This document shows, one piece after another, positions 6,395 through 13,291 of a DNA stretch of 22,287 nt. The notes under the pieces were generated by a model. It was not told the DNA's origin. It worked only from the letters and a program-made list of their open reading frames with translations, and did no database searches. Origin of the DNA: JBCDBL01 sp039183635. Lineage in GTDB: Bacteria; Pseudomonadota; Alphaproteobacteria; Caulobacterales; Parvularculaceae. Numbering within the stretch: position 1 is the first letter of the stretch; each line of letters begins with the position of its first letter. The stretch covers positions 1 through 22,287 of the forward strand of contig JBCDBL010000072.1 of assembly GCA_039183635.1 (NCBI GenBank), given 5' to 3'. The translations under genes were made by a program, and so were the position numbers.

Positions 6395-7378
6395 TCATTC
6401 CGAAACGAGCTCCAGCTTGATCGGATATGTTCGGTTGGACCACCATTGCGCGACGTAAAGGGCGCCGTCCTCGTCCACACAGACGTCGTGGGGGTGGTTG
6501 AACTCATAGTTAAAAGGATAAAGCGTTCGCATTCTGTCGCCATCGTAACGCGGCGGTTGTCCCCCTACGACGGATATGATGGCGTCGGTATCGTCCAGGA
6601 TGAGGATCATGCCTGTGAGACAGGCGACGGCGAGATACCCCTGATAGCGGCCTTTGAACGGCGCGACATTGCTGGGCATTGCGCCGGGAACGGCGATGGT
6701 TTTCAGTAGGTCCCCCTCAAAGGAAAACCATTTCAAGAGATTGTTGCCGCGATCGCAGACAAGAAGGGCGGGCGCGTCGCCGCGCCCATCAATGGCGATC
6801 CCATGGGGTTGTTTCAGATTTTCAGGCCCATCGCCTTCGCCGCCGAAACTTGCAATAAGGGTCCCGCTTGAATCAAAGTGATGGATAAAGCTTGATCCAT
6901 ATCCGTCCCCGACAAAAAAATCGCCGTCCGGGGCGACCGCAGCGTTGGTGGGCAAGTATTTGCGGTCGCAGCGGTAGAGATCGGCGACGGCGTCCGAGCC
7001 GACCGATAAGATATCTTTTCCGTCTGCGGATAAAACAACAACCTCTTTGCGGTTGTGATCGGTGACCCAGTATCGGTCTTCGCCATCATGCTGTGTGATG
7101 GCAAGGCCGTGGGCGCCTGGAAAACGCGTCTCCCAGGCCCTCCTAAACGCGCCGGACTTTTCGTAGACGATAAAGTTGTTCGCGACATGGTTCGTTAACA
7201 AGACGATGTCGCCGTCGCTGTTTTCAGCGATCCCATGGCAATCCTTCACCGGCTGACGATGAGGGTCGAGCCGTCCCCATGTCCGGTCGGCTTGGTATCG
7301 GAACAGGCCTTGGCCGAGAATTTCTTCGGCCTCTATTCGGGAAGCAGCAGAAGCTTGTTTCCTTATGAACCTTTCCAA
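6395..7378 (-). CDS. NHL-repeat six-bladed beta-propeller protein
   Basis: 327 residues from a TTG start with GAGG about seven bases upstream; there is no ATG near the N-terminus. At least five NHL-type blades are visible: DCHGIAENSDGDIVLL, GAHGLAITQHDGEDRYWVTD, PTNAAVAPDGDFFVGDGYG, QPHGIAIDGRGDAPALLVCD and HPHDVCVDEDGALYVAQWW. Each has the G/A-x-x-D/G-G-x turn and a following hydrophobic strand. The blade-entry histidines (DCHG, GAHG, QPHG, HPHD) resemble those of peptidylglycine-amidating-lyase-like propellers that bind metals. There is no signal peptide, so it should be cytoplasmic. It lies immediately upstream of the P450 and is probably cotranscribed, suggesting a role on the P450's substrate or product. 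The exact activity is unknown. Confidence 0.85.
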   Translation of the reverse strand: MERFIRKQASAASRIEAEEILGQGLFRYQADRTWGRLDPHRQPVKDCHGIAENSDGDIVLLTNHVANNFIVYEKSGAFRRAWETRFPGAHGLAITQHDGEDRYWVTDHNRKEVVVLSADGKDILSVGSDAVADLYRCDRKYLPTNAAVAPDGDFFVGDGYGSSFIHHFDSSGTLIASFGGEGDGPENLKQPHGIAIDGRGDAPALLVCDRGNNLLKWFSFEGDLLKTIAVPGAMPSNVAPFKGRYQGYLAVACLTGMILILDDTDAIISVVGGQPPRYDGDRMRTLYPFNYEFNHPHDVCVDEDGALYVAQWWSNRTYPIKLELVSE

Positions 7379-8055
7379 AGAATCCTCGTTATTACACGTC
7401 TATAAAAGGTGCTTTCTGGTAAATTCTAACGATAATGACTTTCGAATGATGGGAATTCAATAGGCCGTTCATGACGCGGGAGGCTAGCAATTCTAGACAA
7501 GTTGCACCGCAGCAGTGGCGCTAGATCACGTTCACACTTCTTAGAAGTGCAAACATACTCCAGACTTTTATTTTGACGCGCATTTTATCAAAGTGAGCCG
7601 AGACACACGGCGAACGGCTCCCACTTTTTGTGAATGCACCCTAGGCAAAATGCGCTGTAGGCTTCGGTCCCACAACATCAAGTCCGATTTTTTGAACCGA
7701 ACTGTTTCCTATGGGCAAAGGCGTATAACACAACCTAGATGTAGAGTCTCAACAGGTTCATCCTGTGTTCTTCGTGTTTCCTGGGGATGAGGCCGTCAAG
7801 GGCTTTAAGCCGGTTTCCGGCTTAAAGCCCATGGCGAGAAAAAACCGTCTCGGACAGCAACAGCGCGTCTTGATACGGACAACCTATGGAAAGCCCGCAG
7901 CTAGGCACGTCGTATGAAACCAATTAAATGAGACGTGCTCCAGTCAATCGGATCACACAACGTGCTGTGGTTATTTTATTAAAAAACGCTTCTTTTCTGA
8001 GAGTAAAAACTTCGACGACATTCACAGTATGCGTCTCATCATCAACTTTTCCATT
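7379..8055. other. 677-bp intergenic region without a supported gene
   Basis: No open frame here has a ribosome binding site or protein-like composition. It holds the promoter region of the NHL-P450 pair (next to 7378), including TGGTAAATT at 7417-7425. A hairpin AAGTGAGCCG / CGGCTC-CC-ACTT (7591-7626) is followed by a T run on the plus strand and could be a terminator. A small hairpin ACAGG-TTCAT-CCTGT is near 7752, and the strong 14-bp hairpin at 7800-7830 is listed separately. The density of hairpins without coding sequence would suit a decayed gene or a small RNA, but nothing decides. Confidence 0.5.
7800..7830. repeat. Perfect 14-bp stem-loop
   Basis: GGGCTTTAAGCCGG (7800-7813), loop TTT, CCGGCTTAAAGCCC (7817-7830). 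The arms are exactly complementary. No T run follows on either strand, so it is not a textbook intrinsic terminator, though it could stop or insulate transcripts leaving the DUF4345 gene. Because both arms also contain the palindromic TTTAAG/CTTAAA, protein binding is possible too. Confidence 0.75.
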
Positions 8056-8448
8056 CTAGGCGTCAGCTGTAATCCGCTGCAACCTTGAAGATTTAAAGTA
8101 GAACCAAGTGGAAATGAGAGCGATTGGAATTTCGTATGCAAGGCCTATGTAGTGAAATTGATCTGGCGATCCGTCAACCATCATGCCGTAAACGCGCAAA
8201 ACGGCTAAGCATGCCATCAGAACCCCCAAGGCGAAGAATGCGCTTTTAAACCGCACTTTCGCAAATGCGGACCAAACCAGAAAAACCGCCAACCCTAACT
8301 GCAGCCCTCCATACGTCGCCCGAAAGTCCGTGAGACCGCTCTTCGTGTGGGAAATACCAGTCGCTTCGGCCATCTGTTCAGGCGTTAAGATGTAGGCGGC
8401 GGAAAAGAAGAACAGGCTAGTCGCAATCAATAATAGAAAGATGCGCAT
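8056..8448 (-). CDS. DUF4345 family membrane protein
   Basis: About 130 residues with four hydrophobic segments: ILLLIATSLFFFSAAYIL at the N-terminus, then GGLQLGLAVFLVWSAF, FFALGVLMACLAVLRV and YEIPIALISTWFYF. The DFRATYGGLQLG signature after the first helix is typical of DUF4345. The function of this family is unknown. AAGGA lies about ten bases before the ATG at 8448; a GTG three bases earlier (8451) is equally possible. It is the last of three minus-strand genes (SnoaL-like, barrel protein, DUF4345) with gaps of 47 and about 68 bp, probably one operon. Confidence 0.85.
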   Translation of the reverse strand: MRIFLLLIATSLFFFSAAYILTPEQMAEATGISHTKSGLTDFRATYGGLQLGLAVFLVWSAFAKVRFKSAFFALGVLMACLAVLRVYGMMVDGSPDQFHYIGLAYEIPIALISTWFYFKSSRLQRITADA

Positions 8449-8516
8449 CACAGCTTTATTCCTTGGAAGCGTATTGGCTGTAGAAAACCTATTTCACAAA
8501 TCATCGCAAACGCATA

Positions 8517-9383
8517 TTATGATGGGCTATAAGACGTCGAGACGTTCGGATGACTGACATACCCGGAATAGTCTTTGTACATAATGTCCCAATCGACATT
8601 CAGTCCTTCGAAAGTCTCGCGTATTACCGCCGCCAGATCACCACGCGATCTATGCACCTGACATAATCCGAGCATAGGCCCAGCTCCATCCGAAACTGTC
8701 GAAAGCGGCTTCACACATTCTGCGATTTTCGCCGCACTTTGGCGGCGATCAATAGGCGCGACAAAGAAAACCCTCAATAAGTCTTGCGCCAACGGATGAA
8801 AGAAGGCGACAAAGGATATTGAGCGCAGCCTCTCTTTCATCGCATCGACAAAATCGATGGCGTCGGCGCCGCGCCCTTTTGCGACAGGGCACAAAAGAGA
8901 AACGATTATCACATCTTCGTTCGCGGCTGTTTTGTAGACGGTTTCATCAAAGAGTTCATGCTGAACCGCGCTCACCGGCCGCGCTTCAGGGTCTGATCGG
9001 AAGATATTGTGCATCATGTCGCTAGGCGGCTTTGCGCCAATCCAGAACAAACGCGCCCCAAGCCGTCTGGTGCTCTTGTACATGGCCCTCAGACCGGTCC
9101 TGAATTCGTCCGTCTCCAAATGGTCCCGGAAACCTTGATGAGTCAGATACAATTCAGTGGACTCAATAGATACGGAGCCAGGATAAACCCCTTCTCCAAG
9201 CGTCGAAGCTAATCTAGACGGGCGAAAGACGTATGTCGCCACACTCGGCGCAAAACGACTTGTCCCATTGGCGCACAACTGAAGCGCTTCAAGAGTTTCA
9301 CCCCGCGACTTCTCATCTGGCAGATAAGTCTCAGCATAGAGGAAAAAAGCCTCTGAGGAAATCTTCGATCTCTCAATGGTCAT
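8517..9383 (-). CDS. Hypothetical protein, possible dimeric alpha/beta-barrel (monooxygenase-like) fold
   Basis: 288 residues, no signal peptide and no membrane segments. The start is supported by GGGAG seven bases before the ATG. The N-terminal half resembles antibiotic-biosynthesis-monooxygenase-type proteins: FFLYAETYLPDEKSRGETLE, then SIESTELYLTHQGFRDHLET followed by a helix with EFRTGLRAMY. This is the usual strand and H-L/T-x-x-F pattern of such barrels. The second half (VIIVSLLCPVAKGRG..FVDAMKERLRS..FVAFFHP) could be a repeat of the same fold. No catalytic residues can be assigned. Cotranscription with a SnoaL-like protein suggests a joint role in a catabolic or biosynthetic step. The fold call is a guess from pattern. 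Confidence 0.6.
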   Translation of the reverse strand: MTIERSKISSEAFFLYAETYLPDEKSRGETLEALQLCANGTSRFAPSVATYVFRPSRLASTLGEGVYPGSVSIESTELYLTHQGFRDHLETDEFRTGLRAMYKSTRRLGARLFWIGAKPPSDMMHNIFRSDPEARPVSAVQHELFDETVYKTAANEDVIIVSLLCPVAKGRGADAIDFVDAMKERLRSISFVAFFHPLAQDLLRVFFVAPIDRRQSAAKIAECVKPLSTVSDGAGPMLGLCQVHRSRGDLAAVIRETFEGLNVDWDIMYKDYSGYVSHPNVSTSYSPS

Positions 9384-9430
9384 CTTATCTCCCTCGAAGA
9401 GGCCGGCCGACGAGAAATCCGCATCGGTCC

Positions 9431-9850
9431 TTAAGCTGGACGGTCCTTATAGGCTACATCTGGCGTATGCTGTGATGCGTCGTAGTGGCACCGCCATTTT
9501 CCAGACACAGAGTCTTTTTTCATCACCATTAAAAAACGTGAAGCGTCATGGACCGCGTCGCCGCCCGCTTTAGGTTTACTCTCGACCCAACCAGATCCCG
9601 TTACGACAGCAATATCATCTGTCAAAAAATCGATATCGGTAACTTCATATCTGCAATCCATATCAGCGTGCGTAGGAAAACTACCTAGAAAATCTCCAAT
9701 CGCCGAAGCGCCGACGACTTTTGGCAAGTTCGCAAGCAATAGACGAGCATCCTCCGTATAAAGACTCGACATCGCTTCCGCATCCCCCTTTGGAAAGACT
9801 GCGTACCATTTCTCTACATAGTCTTTTAGCTCTTGCTTCTGATCAGTCAC
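9431..9850 (-). CDS. SnoaL-like / DUF4440 family protein
   Basis: 139 residues from a GTG start, with only a weak GAGCGAG upstream as ribosome binding site. The pattern LKDYVEKWYAVFPKGDAEAMSSLYTEDARLLL, GASAIGDFLGSF, DIAVVTGSGWV and GKWRCHYDASQ is the cone-shaped NTF2-like fold of the SnoaL/DUF4440 group. These are small cytoplasmic isomerases, cyclases or ligand-binding proteins. It is the first gene of the minus-strand set and is preceded by a strong sigma70-type promoter at 9971-9999, giving a 5' leader of roughly 110 bases. Confidence 0.85.
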   Translation of the reverse strand: MTDQKQELKDYVEKWYAVFPKGDAEAMSSLYTEDARLLLANLPKVVGASAIGDFLGSFPTHADMDCRYEVTDIDFLTDDIAVVTGSGWVESKPKAGGDAVHDASRFLMVMKKDSVSGKWRCHYDASQHTPDVAYKDRPA

Positions 9851-9970
9851 TACTGCTGCTCGCTCATTAAGATATGGCTGTAGGCGTGCGTAAACCGCAC
9901 ACCGGATATGTATGAAATAAGTTCCCCAATCAGCAAATTTTCGACTATAGGGTGTTTACTCCACAGTAGT

Positions 9971-9999
9971 TTTATATACTCTGCCATATAAACCGTCAA
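9971..9999 (-). promoter_or_regulatory. Strong sigma70-like promoter for the SnoaL - barrel - DUF4345 genes
   Basis: On the minus strand TTGACG (9999-9994) and TATAAA (9976-9971) are separated by exactly 17 bases. They lie about 120 bases before the SnoaL-like start. On the plus strand the same bases offer TATACT (9975-9980), a possible -10 for the divergent hydrolase gene starting at 10016. Promoters in this gap would therefore overlap back to back, so one regulator could control both directions. Confidence 0.65.
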
Positions 10000-10015
10000 C
10001 ATTAAGGGGCAGATC

Positions 10016-10915
10016 GTGGCTAGTGAAAGCTTTCGCAAACTAATGGCGTCGATGGACGAGGCTAAAGAAATTCGGGAAAGCTTGTCGCAACATCTCGAAG
10101 GCGTCAGGCAGCTTATGGCGACCTTGGATGACCGTTATCCGCTTCCAGAGGACGTAACGGTCACGCCTGTGGATGCGGGCGGGGTCCCTGCAGAATGGGT
10201 AACAGCGCCTTCTTCGCGAAGCGAGCGGGTTTTACTCTACACGCACGGCGGCTGCTACATCTCCGGCTCACCTGTAACAGTGCGCGAGTGCTGCGCGCGC
10301 CTCGCTATCGCTTCTGACTGCAAGGTGCTGAGCGTCGATTACAGGCTTGCGCCTGAGCACCCCTTCCCGGCGGCGCTCGACGACGTCCTTCTTGCCTATG
10401 ACTGGCTGCTACAGTCCGGATACGAGGCGAACAACATTATCATTGGCGGGGAGTCAGCTGGCGGCGGACTGACGATCGCAACACTTATGAAAATTCGAGA
10501 TGACGGCCGCTTGCCCATGCCAGCTCTTGGCATACCCATTTCACCATGGATCGATATGACGATGCAGCATGAAAGTCTGAAGCGCAATGTCGGTCGGGAC
10601 ATCGCCAGCACTGTGCCCCTGGAAATCGGCGCCAAGCTTTATGTTGCCGACGGAGATCCGCAGAACCCGTATGTCTCCCCCCTATTTGGAGAACTGAACG
10701 GACTGCCGCCGCTGCTTATACAGGTGGGTGGCGGCGAAGTGCTGCTCGACGACGGCATCGCCATCTCCCACAAAGCCAGACAGGCGGGCGTCGATGTCAC
10801 TTTAGAGGTCTGGCCAGATATGTGCCATGTCTGGCACTGGATGGCTTCGGAACTCGACGAAGGCGATGAAGCCATTAAAGCGATAGGTGCTTTTATAAAG
10901 ACACGGCTCAAGTAG
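10016..10915 (+). CDS. Alpha/beta hydrolase, hormone-sensitive-lipase-type esterase
   Basis: 299 residues from a GTG start with AAGGGG six bases upstream. Seen: the oxyanion-hole motif as HGGCYISG (His77-Cys80, where the usual fourth residue is Gly), the family hallmark VDYRLAPEHPFPAALDD (108-123), the nucleophile elbow GGESAGGG (Ser147), the acid region GGGEVLLDDG (Glu241, Asp245/246) and the catalytic histidine in PDMCHVWHW (His271). It should hydrolyse short-chain esters or lactones in the cytoplasm. It is divergent from the SnoaL operon and convergent with tetR. The C-terminus is complete. Confidence 0.92.
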   Translation: MASESFRKLMASMDEAKEIRESLSQHLEGVRQLMATLDDRYPLPEDVTVTPVDAGGVPAEWVTAPSSRSERVLLYTHGGCYISGSPVTVRECCARLAIASDCKVLSVDYRLAPEHPFPAALDDVLLAYDWLLQSGYEANNIIIGGESAGGGLTIATLMKIRDDGRLPMPALGIPISPWIDMTMQHESLKRNVGRDIASTVPLEIGAKLYVADGDPQNPYVSPLFGELNGLPPLLIQVGGGEVLLDDGIAISHKARQAGVDVTLEVWPDMCHVWHWMASELDEGDEAIKAIGAFIKTRLK

Positions 10916-10932
10916 CGCGAAACGAACCGTAC

Positions 10933-10958
10933 AAGTAGGAAATGAGTTTCCGCTACTT
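10933..10958. terminator. Candidate bidirectional terminator between hydrolase and tetR
   Basis: AAGTAG-GAAA (10933-10942), loop TGAG, TTTC-CG-CTACTT (10947-10958) forms a ten-pair stem with a two-base bulge. It lies between the convergent stops and overlaps the tetR stop codon. No T run follows, so the call rests on position and stem only. Confidence 0.4.
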
Positions 10959-11588
10959 CGGGGATATCCCGTTAAAAAATATATTCATTAACTCCGCCAA
11001 CAATGACTCTTCATCATACGCCGCCATTTTTGCGCTATACCAGATCGGAACCCAGAGTATAGAGCTAAGCAGAGCGCGCTCCATCACTTCAGCGTCGTGA
11101 GGATATAGGCTTCCATCGCTTATTCCGTTATTAATAATCTCGATAAGGCGGTCCGCTTCTGCAAAGTATGCTTTATTCACCGCCTTGCGCTTTTTTGGTT
11201 TTAAAGTTGTATCTTGCCAAAGCCTTGGCAATCCGGAGTCAGGCGCCCAAACGAACGCTGCGTATGACTTTATAAAGGCTTTTACTTTCTCTGCGCCTGA
11301 ACCTTCTGTGGAAAGCGCGATGTTGATCGCATTTGATTGCCGCTCCACAATCCGCATGTGGCAAAGGTAGACCAACTCTTCTTTGTTCTTAACATAGTAA
11401 TAGACTGATGGTTTGGTGACGCCCAATGCATCGGCGACGTCGTCGAGCGACGTACCTGAAACGCCGTGATCGTGTATGAGCCGTGCTGCAGCCGCCACTA
11501 TCGCGTCAACTTTTACTTGACGCTGATCATCTCGGCTAAACGGATCGGTTTCCACCTTTTTGACCTTAACAGAGCTCGTACTTTTCAT
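10953..11588 (-). CDS. TetR/AcrR family transcriptional regulator
   Basis: 211 residues. A basic N-terminal arm of about 30 residues precedes the TetR DNA-binding domain: VDAIVAAAARLIHDHGVSGT, then SLDDVADALGVTKPSVYYYV and KNKEELVYLC (about residues 26-75), with the classic YYY-x-K-x-K-EEL recognition-helix end. The ligand domain contains aromatic patches (YAAFVW, ILWVPIWYSAKM) suited to a hydrophobic or acyl-CoA-like ligand. It sits between the hydrolase and the crotonase, divergent from the latter with a 435-bp gap that contains palindromes. It is the only regulator in the cluster and the natural candidate for its control. Confidence 0.93.
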   Translation of the reverse strand: MKSTSSVKVKKVETDPFSRDDQRQVKVDAIVAAAARLIHDHGVSGTSLDDVADALGVTKPSVYYYVKNKEELVYLCHMRIVERQSNAINIALSTEGSGAEKVKAFIKSYAAFVWAPDSGLPRLWQDTTLKPKKRKAVNKAYFAEADRLIEIINNGISDGSLYPHDAEVMERALLSSILWVPIWYSAKMAAYDEESLLAELMNIFFNGISPK

Positions 11589-11695
11589 AAAGTTAACAGA
11601 AATCCTGGAGGGTTAATGAGGCAGATTGACATTTTATGGTCTCGGAAAATTCGCTTTCCCGCTTCATACGACTATTACCCCTGCCCGCGTCAAGC

Positions 11696-11711
11696 GTAAA
11701 AGGCGTTTTAC
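11696..11711. promoter_or_regulatory. Short perfect palindrome in the tetR-crotonase gap
   Basis: GTAAAA-GGCG-TTTTAC, 6-bp arms with a 4-bp centre, about 110 bases before the tetR start. Size and place suit an operator, for example for TetR autoregulation. The rest of the 11589-12026 gap is AT-rich, with no supported gene. Confidence 0.35.
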
Positions 11712-11874
11712 AGCTCTCGCTGGGACAAAAAATATAATAAATTCAATTACTTGTGTGACTTCATGATTATTCTTCAAACTAAAGCGCTCCCCGATTATGC
11801 AGCACCACCATTCATATCTCACCTTTAGTTCTGATCGGACATACAAGGTTGAGAGCATAAGCATGTTGATTTTA

Positions 11875-11902
11875 CTAATCGGTAGGCTAATTTACCAATT
11901 AG
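11875..11902. promoter_or_regulatory. Candidate TetR operator upstream of the crotonase gene
   Basis: CTAATCGGTA (11875-11884) and TACCAATTAG (11893-11902) are inverted arms matching at nine of ten positions around an 8-bp centre. It lies about 125 bases before the crotonase start, next to TTGATT at 11868. Its core AATTTACCA (11889-11897) recurs on the opposite strand at 7417-7425, just upstream of the NHL-P450 pair, as expected if one regulator binds both. Confidence 0.45.
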
Positions 11903-12026
11903 GATATGTGTTGATATCTCTCATAGACTAGGGCAACGGCCCGGCGACAAATCGGCATCTCAATTGATCTTTTAAAATATGTAAGCCGAACGCTCCTAGA
12001 CGGATAAATGTAAATAAGGATTTATG

Positions 12027-12896
12027 ATGAAGGACTACGATACCATTCTCTATGAAACCCCCGCTGAAAATGTGGTTCGCATCGTCCTTAACCGTCCCGA
12101 CAAGCGTAACGCCCAGAACACGCAAATGCTCTATGAGCTGAATGACGCGTTCGAAGTTGCAGGGGAAGACGATGCGGTGAAAGTGGTGATACTTGCCGGA
12201 AACGGTCCCCACTTTTCCGCTGGCCATGACTTAAACGAGAACGACCGCATTAAAAACATGAAGGATTTCAAATCCGTCGGCCTAAGGAGCGGCTATAGAC
12301 GCGACGGCGCCGAAGGGGTTATGGCCTATGAAAACGAAGTCTATTTGGGCTTTAGCGAACGATGGCGCAATTTCGCAAAGCCGACCATCGCCGAGGTGCA
12401 GGGCAAATGCATCGCCGGGGGGCTGATGCTGGTCTGGCCGTGCGACATCATCATGGCGGCCGACAACGCCCAGTTCTGCGACAACACTATCAATATGGGA
12501 ATCGCCGGCGCGGAGTTTTTCAATCACCCCTGGGAGCTCGGCGTTAGAAAGGCTAAAGAATATCTGTTTACGGCGGAAATGCTATGTGCTGAAGAGGCCT
12601 GGCGCCTCGGCATGGTGAACCATGTCGTGCCGCTCGACGAGCTGCAAAGCGCGACGCTCGCGCTTGCGCAACGCATAGCCCAAAAGCCCATGTTCGCCCT
12701 GAAGCTTCTGAAGGAGGCTGTCAACACCGCCCAAGATAATCAAGGCCGGGCGAGCACAATGAAAACCAGCTTCGCCCTGCACCAGTTGTCTCACAGTCAC
12801 AATATGGAGCTTTACGGATTAAGGGCCGATCCGACATTTTTGCGAGAATCAGGTTTCGCCGACAAAAACCCCCGGTTTGCCAAAGCAAAAAAGTAG
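12027..12896 (+). CDS. Enoyl-CoA hydratase/isomerase (crotonase) family protein, atypical active site
   Basis: 289 residues; of two adjacent ATGs the second (12027) has the better spacing to AAGGA. The crotonase fold is clear: LNRPDKRNAQN, the first oxyanion-hole motif FSAGHDLNEND (63-73), the second at GKCIAGGLML (126-135), and LGMVNHVVPLDEL in the second half. The two glutamates of true enoyl-CoA hydratases are absent: the first position is Met134 (GGLML) and the second is Thr154 (CDNTINMG). The family scaffold binds acyl-CoA thioesters, so it probably acts on a CoA ester but by another reaction (isomerase, hydrolase, decarboxylase or dehalogenase types exist). It is transcribed away from tetR. 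Confidence 0.92.
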   Translation: MKDYDTILYETPAENVVRIVLNRPDKRNAQNTQMLYELNDAFEVAGEDDAVKVVILAGNGPHFSAGHDLNENDRIKNMKDFKSVGLRSGYRRDGAEGVMAYENEVYLGFSERWRNFAKPTIAEVQGKCIAGGLMLVWPCDIIMAADNAQFCDNTINMGIAGAEFFNHPWELGVRKAKEYLFTAEMLCAEEAWRLGMVNHVVPLDELQSATLALAQRIAQKPMFALKLLKEAVNTAQDNQGRASTMKTSFALHQLSHSHNMELYGLRADPTFLRESGFADKNPRFAKAKK

Positions 12897-12955
12897 GGCT
12901 TCCGCGCCGCCTTAGCGCCGTTTGCCTTACACATGAGCGAGCAACCGGCTGTAAA

Positions 12956-13053
12956 GCATTTCCAGCTCAAGTGGACGCCAGTTGAGCGCTCCGGAAATGC
13001 GCAAAAATAATAAACCAAAGCGTCGTCCCGATTCAGATTGAAACGACGACGCT
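12956..13053. repeat. Two-hairpin alphaproteobacterial intergenic repeat
   Basis: First hairpin: GCATTTCC (12956-12963) pairs with GGAAATGC (12993-13000), with inner CTCAA/TTGAG. Second hairpin: AGCGTCGTC (13019-13027) pairs perfectly with GACGACGCT (13045-13053). A tandem of a GCATTTCC hairpin and an AGCGT-type hairpin is a recurrent intergenic unit in alphaproteobacteria (from memory). It follows the crotonase gene by 60 bp and may help end its transcript. The MITE-like element begins directly after it. Confidence 0.65.
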
Positions 13054-13056
13054 CTA

Positions 13057-13275
13057 GGGCTTGTTGAGATTCAGAGTTGTTCCGTCATCCCGGACGTTAC
13101 ACGCGCCCAAACCCTATAGGTTTTGGTGTGCGCGTGTTAGCGCCGGGATCTGTCTCCGCGTGTCTGAAATCTGTTGCACCAGATCCCGGATCGCTCGATT
13201 TTCTAACTAAATCAAAGATTTGGAGAAAATCGGCGTCCGGGATGACCGGATATATTGATGAATCTCAACAAGCCC
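13057..13275. mobile_element. 219-bp MITE-like element with 17-bp terminal inverted repeats
   Basis: The ends GGGCTTGTTGAGATTCA (13057-13073) and TGAATCTCAACAAGCCC (13259-13275) are perfect inverted repeats, each flanked by TA (13055-13056 and 13276-13277). The symmetry extends through CTAG to 20 bp. Inside are more complementary pairs: GTCATCCCGGACG with CGTCCGGGATGAC near the ends, ACACGCGC with GCGCGTGT, GGGATCTG with CAGATCCC, and CGATTTTC with GAAAATCG. It encodes no protein. TA flanks and size fit a miniature element moved by a Tc1/mariner-IS630-type transposase; its ends differ from those of the neighbouring IS630, so that copy is not its obvious mover. Confidence 0.75.
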
Positions 13276-13291
13276 TAGTCCTCTGAATTAC

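Noticed and set aside
7740..7830. Possible tRNA (GGTTCATCC resembles a T-loop) in the gene-free gap
   Set aside because: The arm has a 5-base loop and no acceptor, D or anticodon arms can be drawn around it.
9850..10038. 62-residue minus-strand frame just before the SnoaL-like gene
   Set aside because: It runs across the strong promoter and the divergent hydrolase start, has no ribosome binding site, and its sequence is not protein-like.
11664..11864. 66-residue minus-strand frame in the tetR-crotonase gap
   Set aside because: No ribosome binding site, AT-rich chance frame, and it covers a likely regulatory region.
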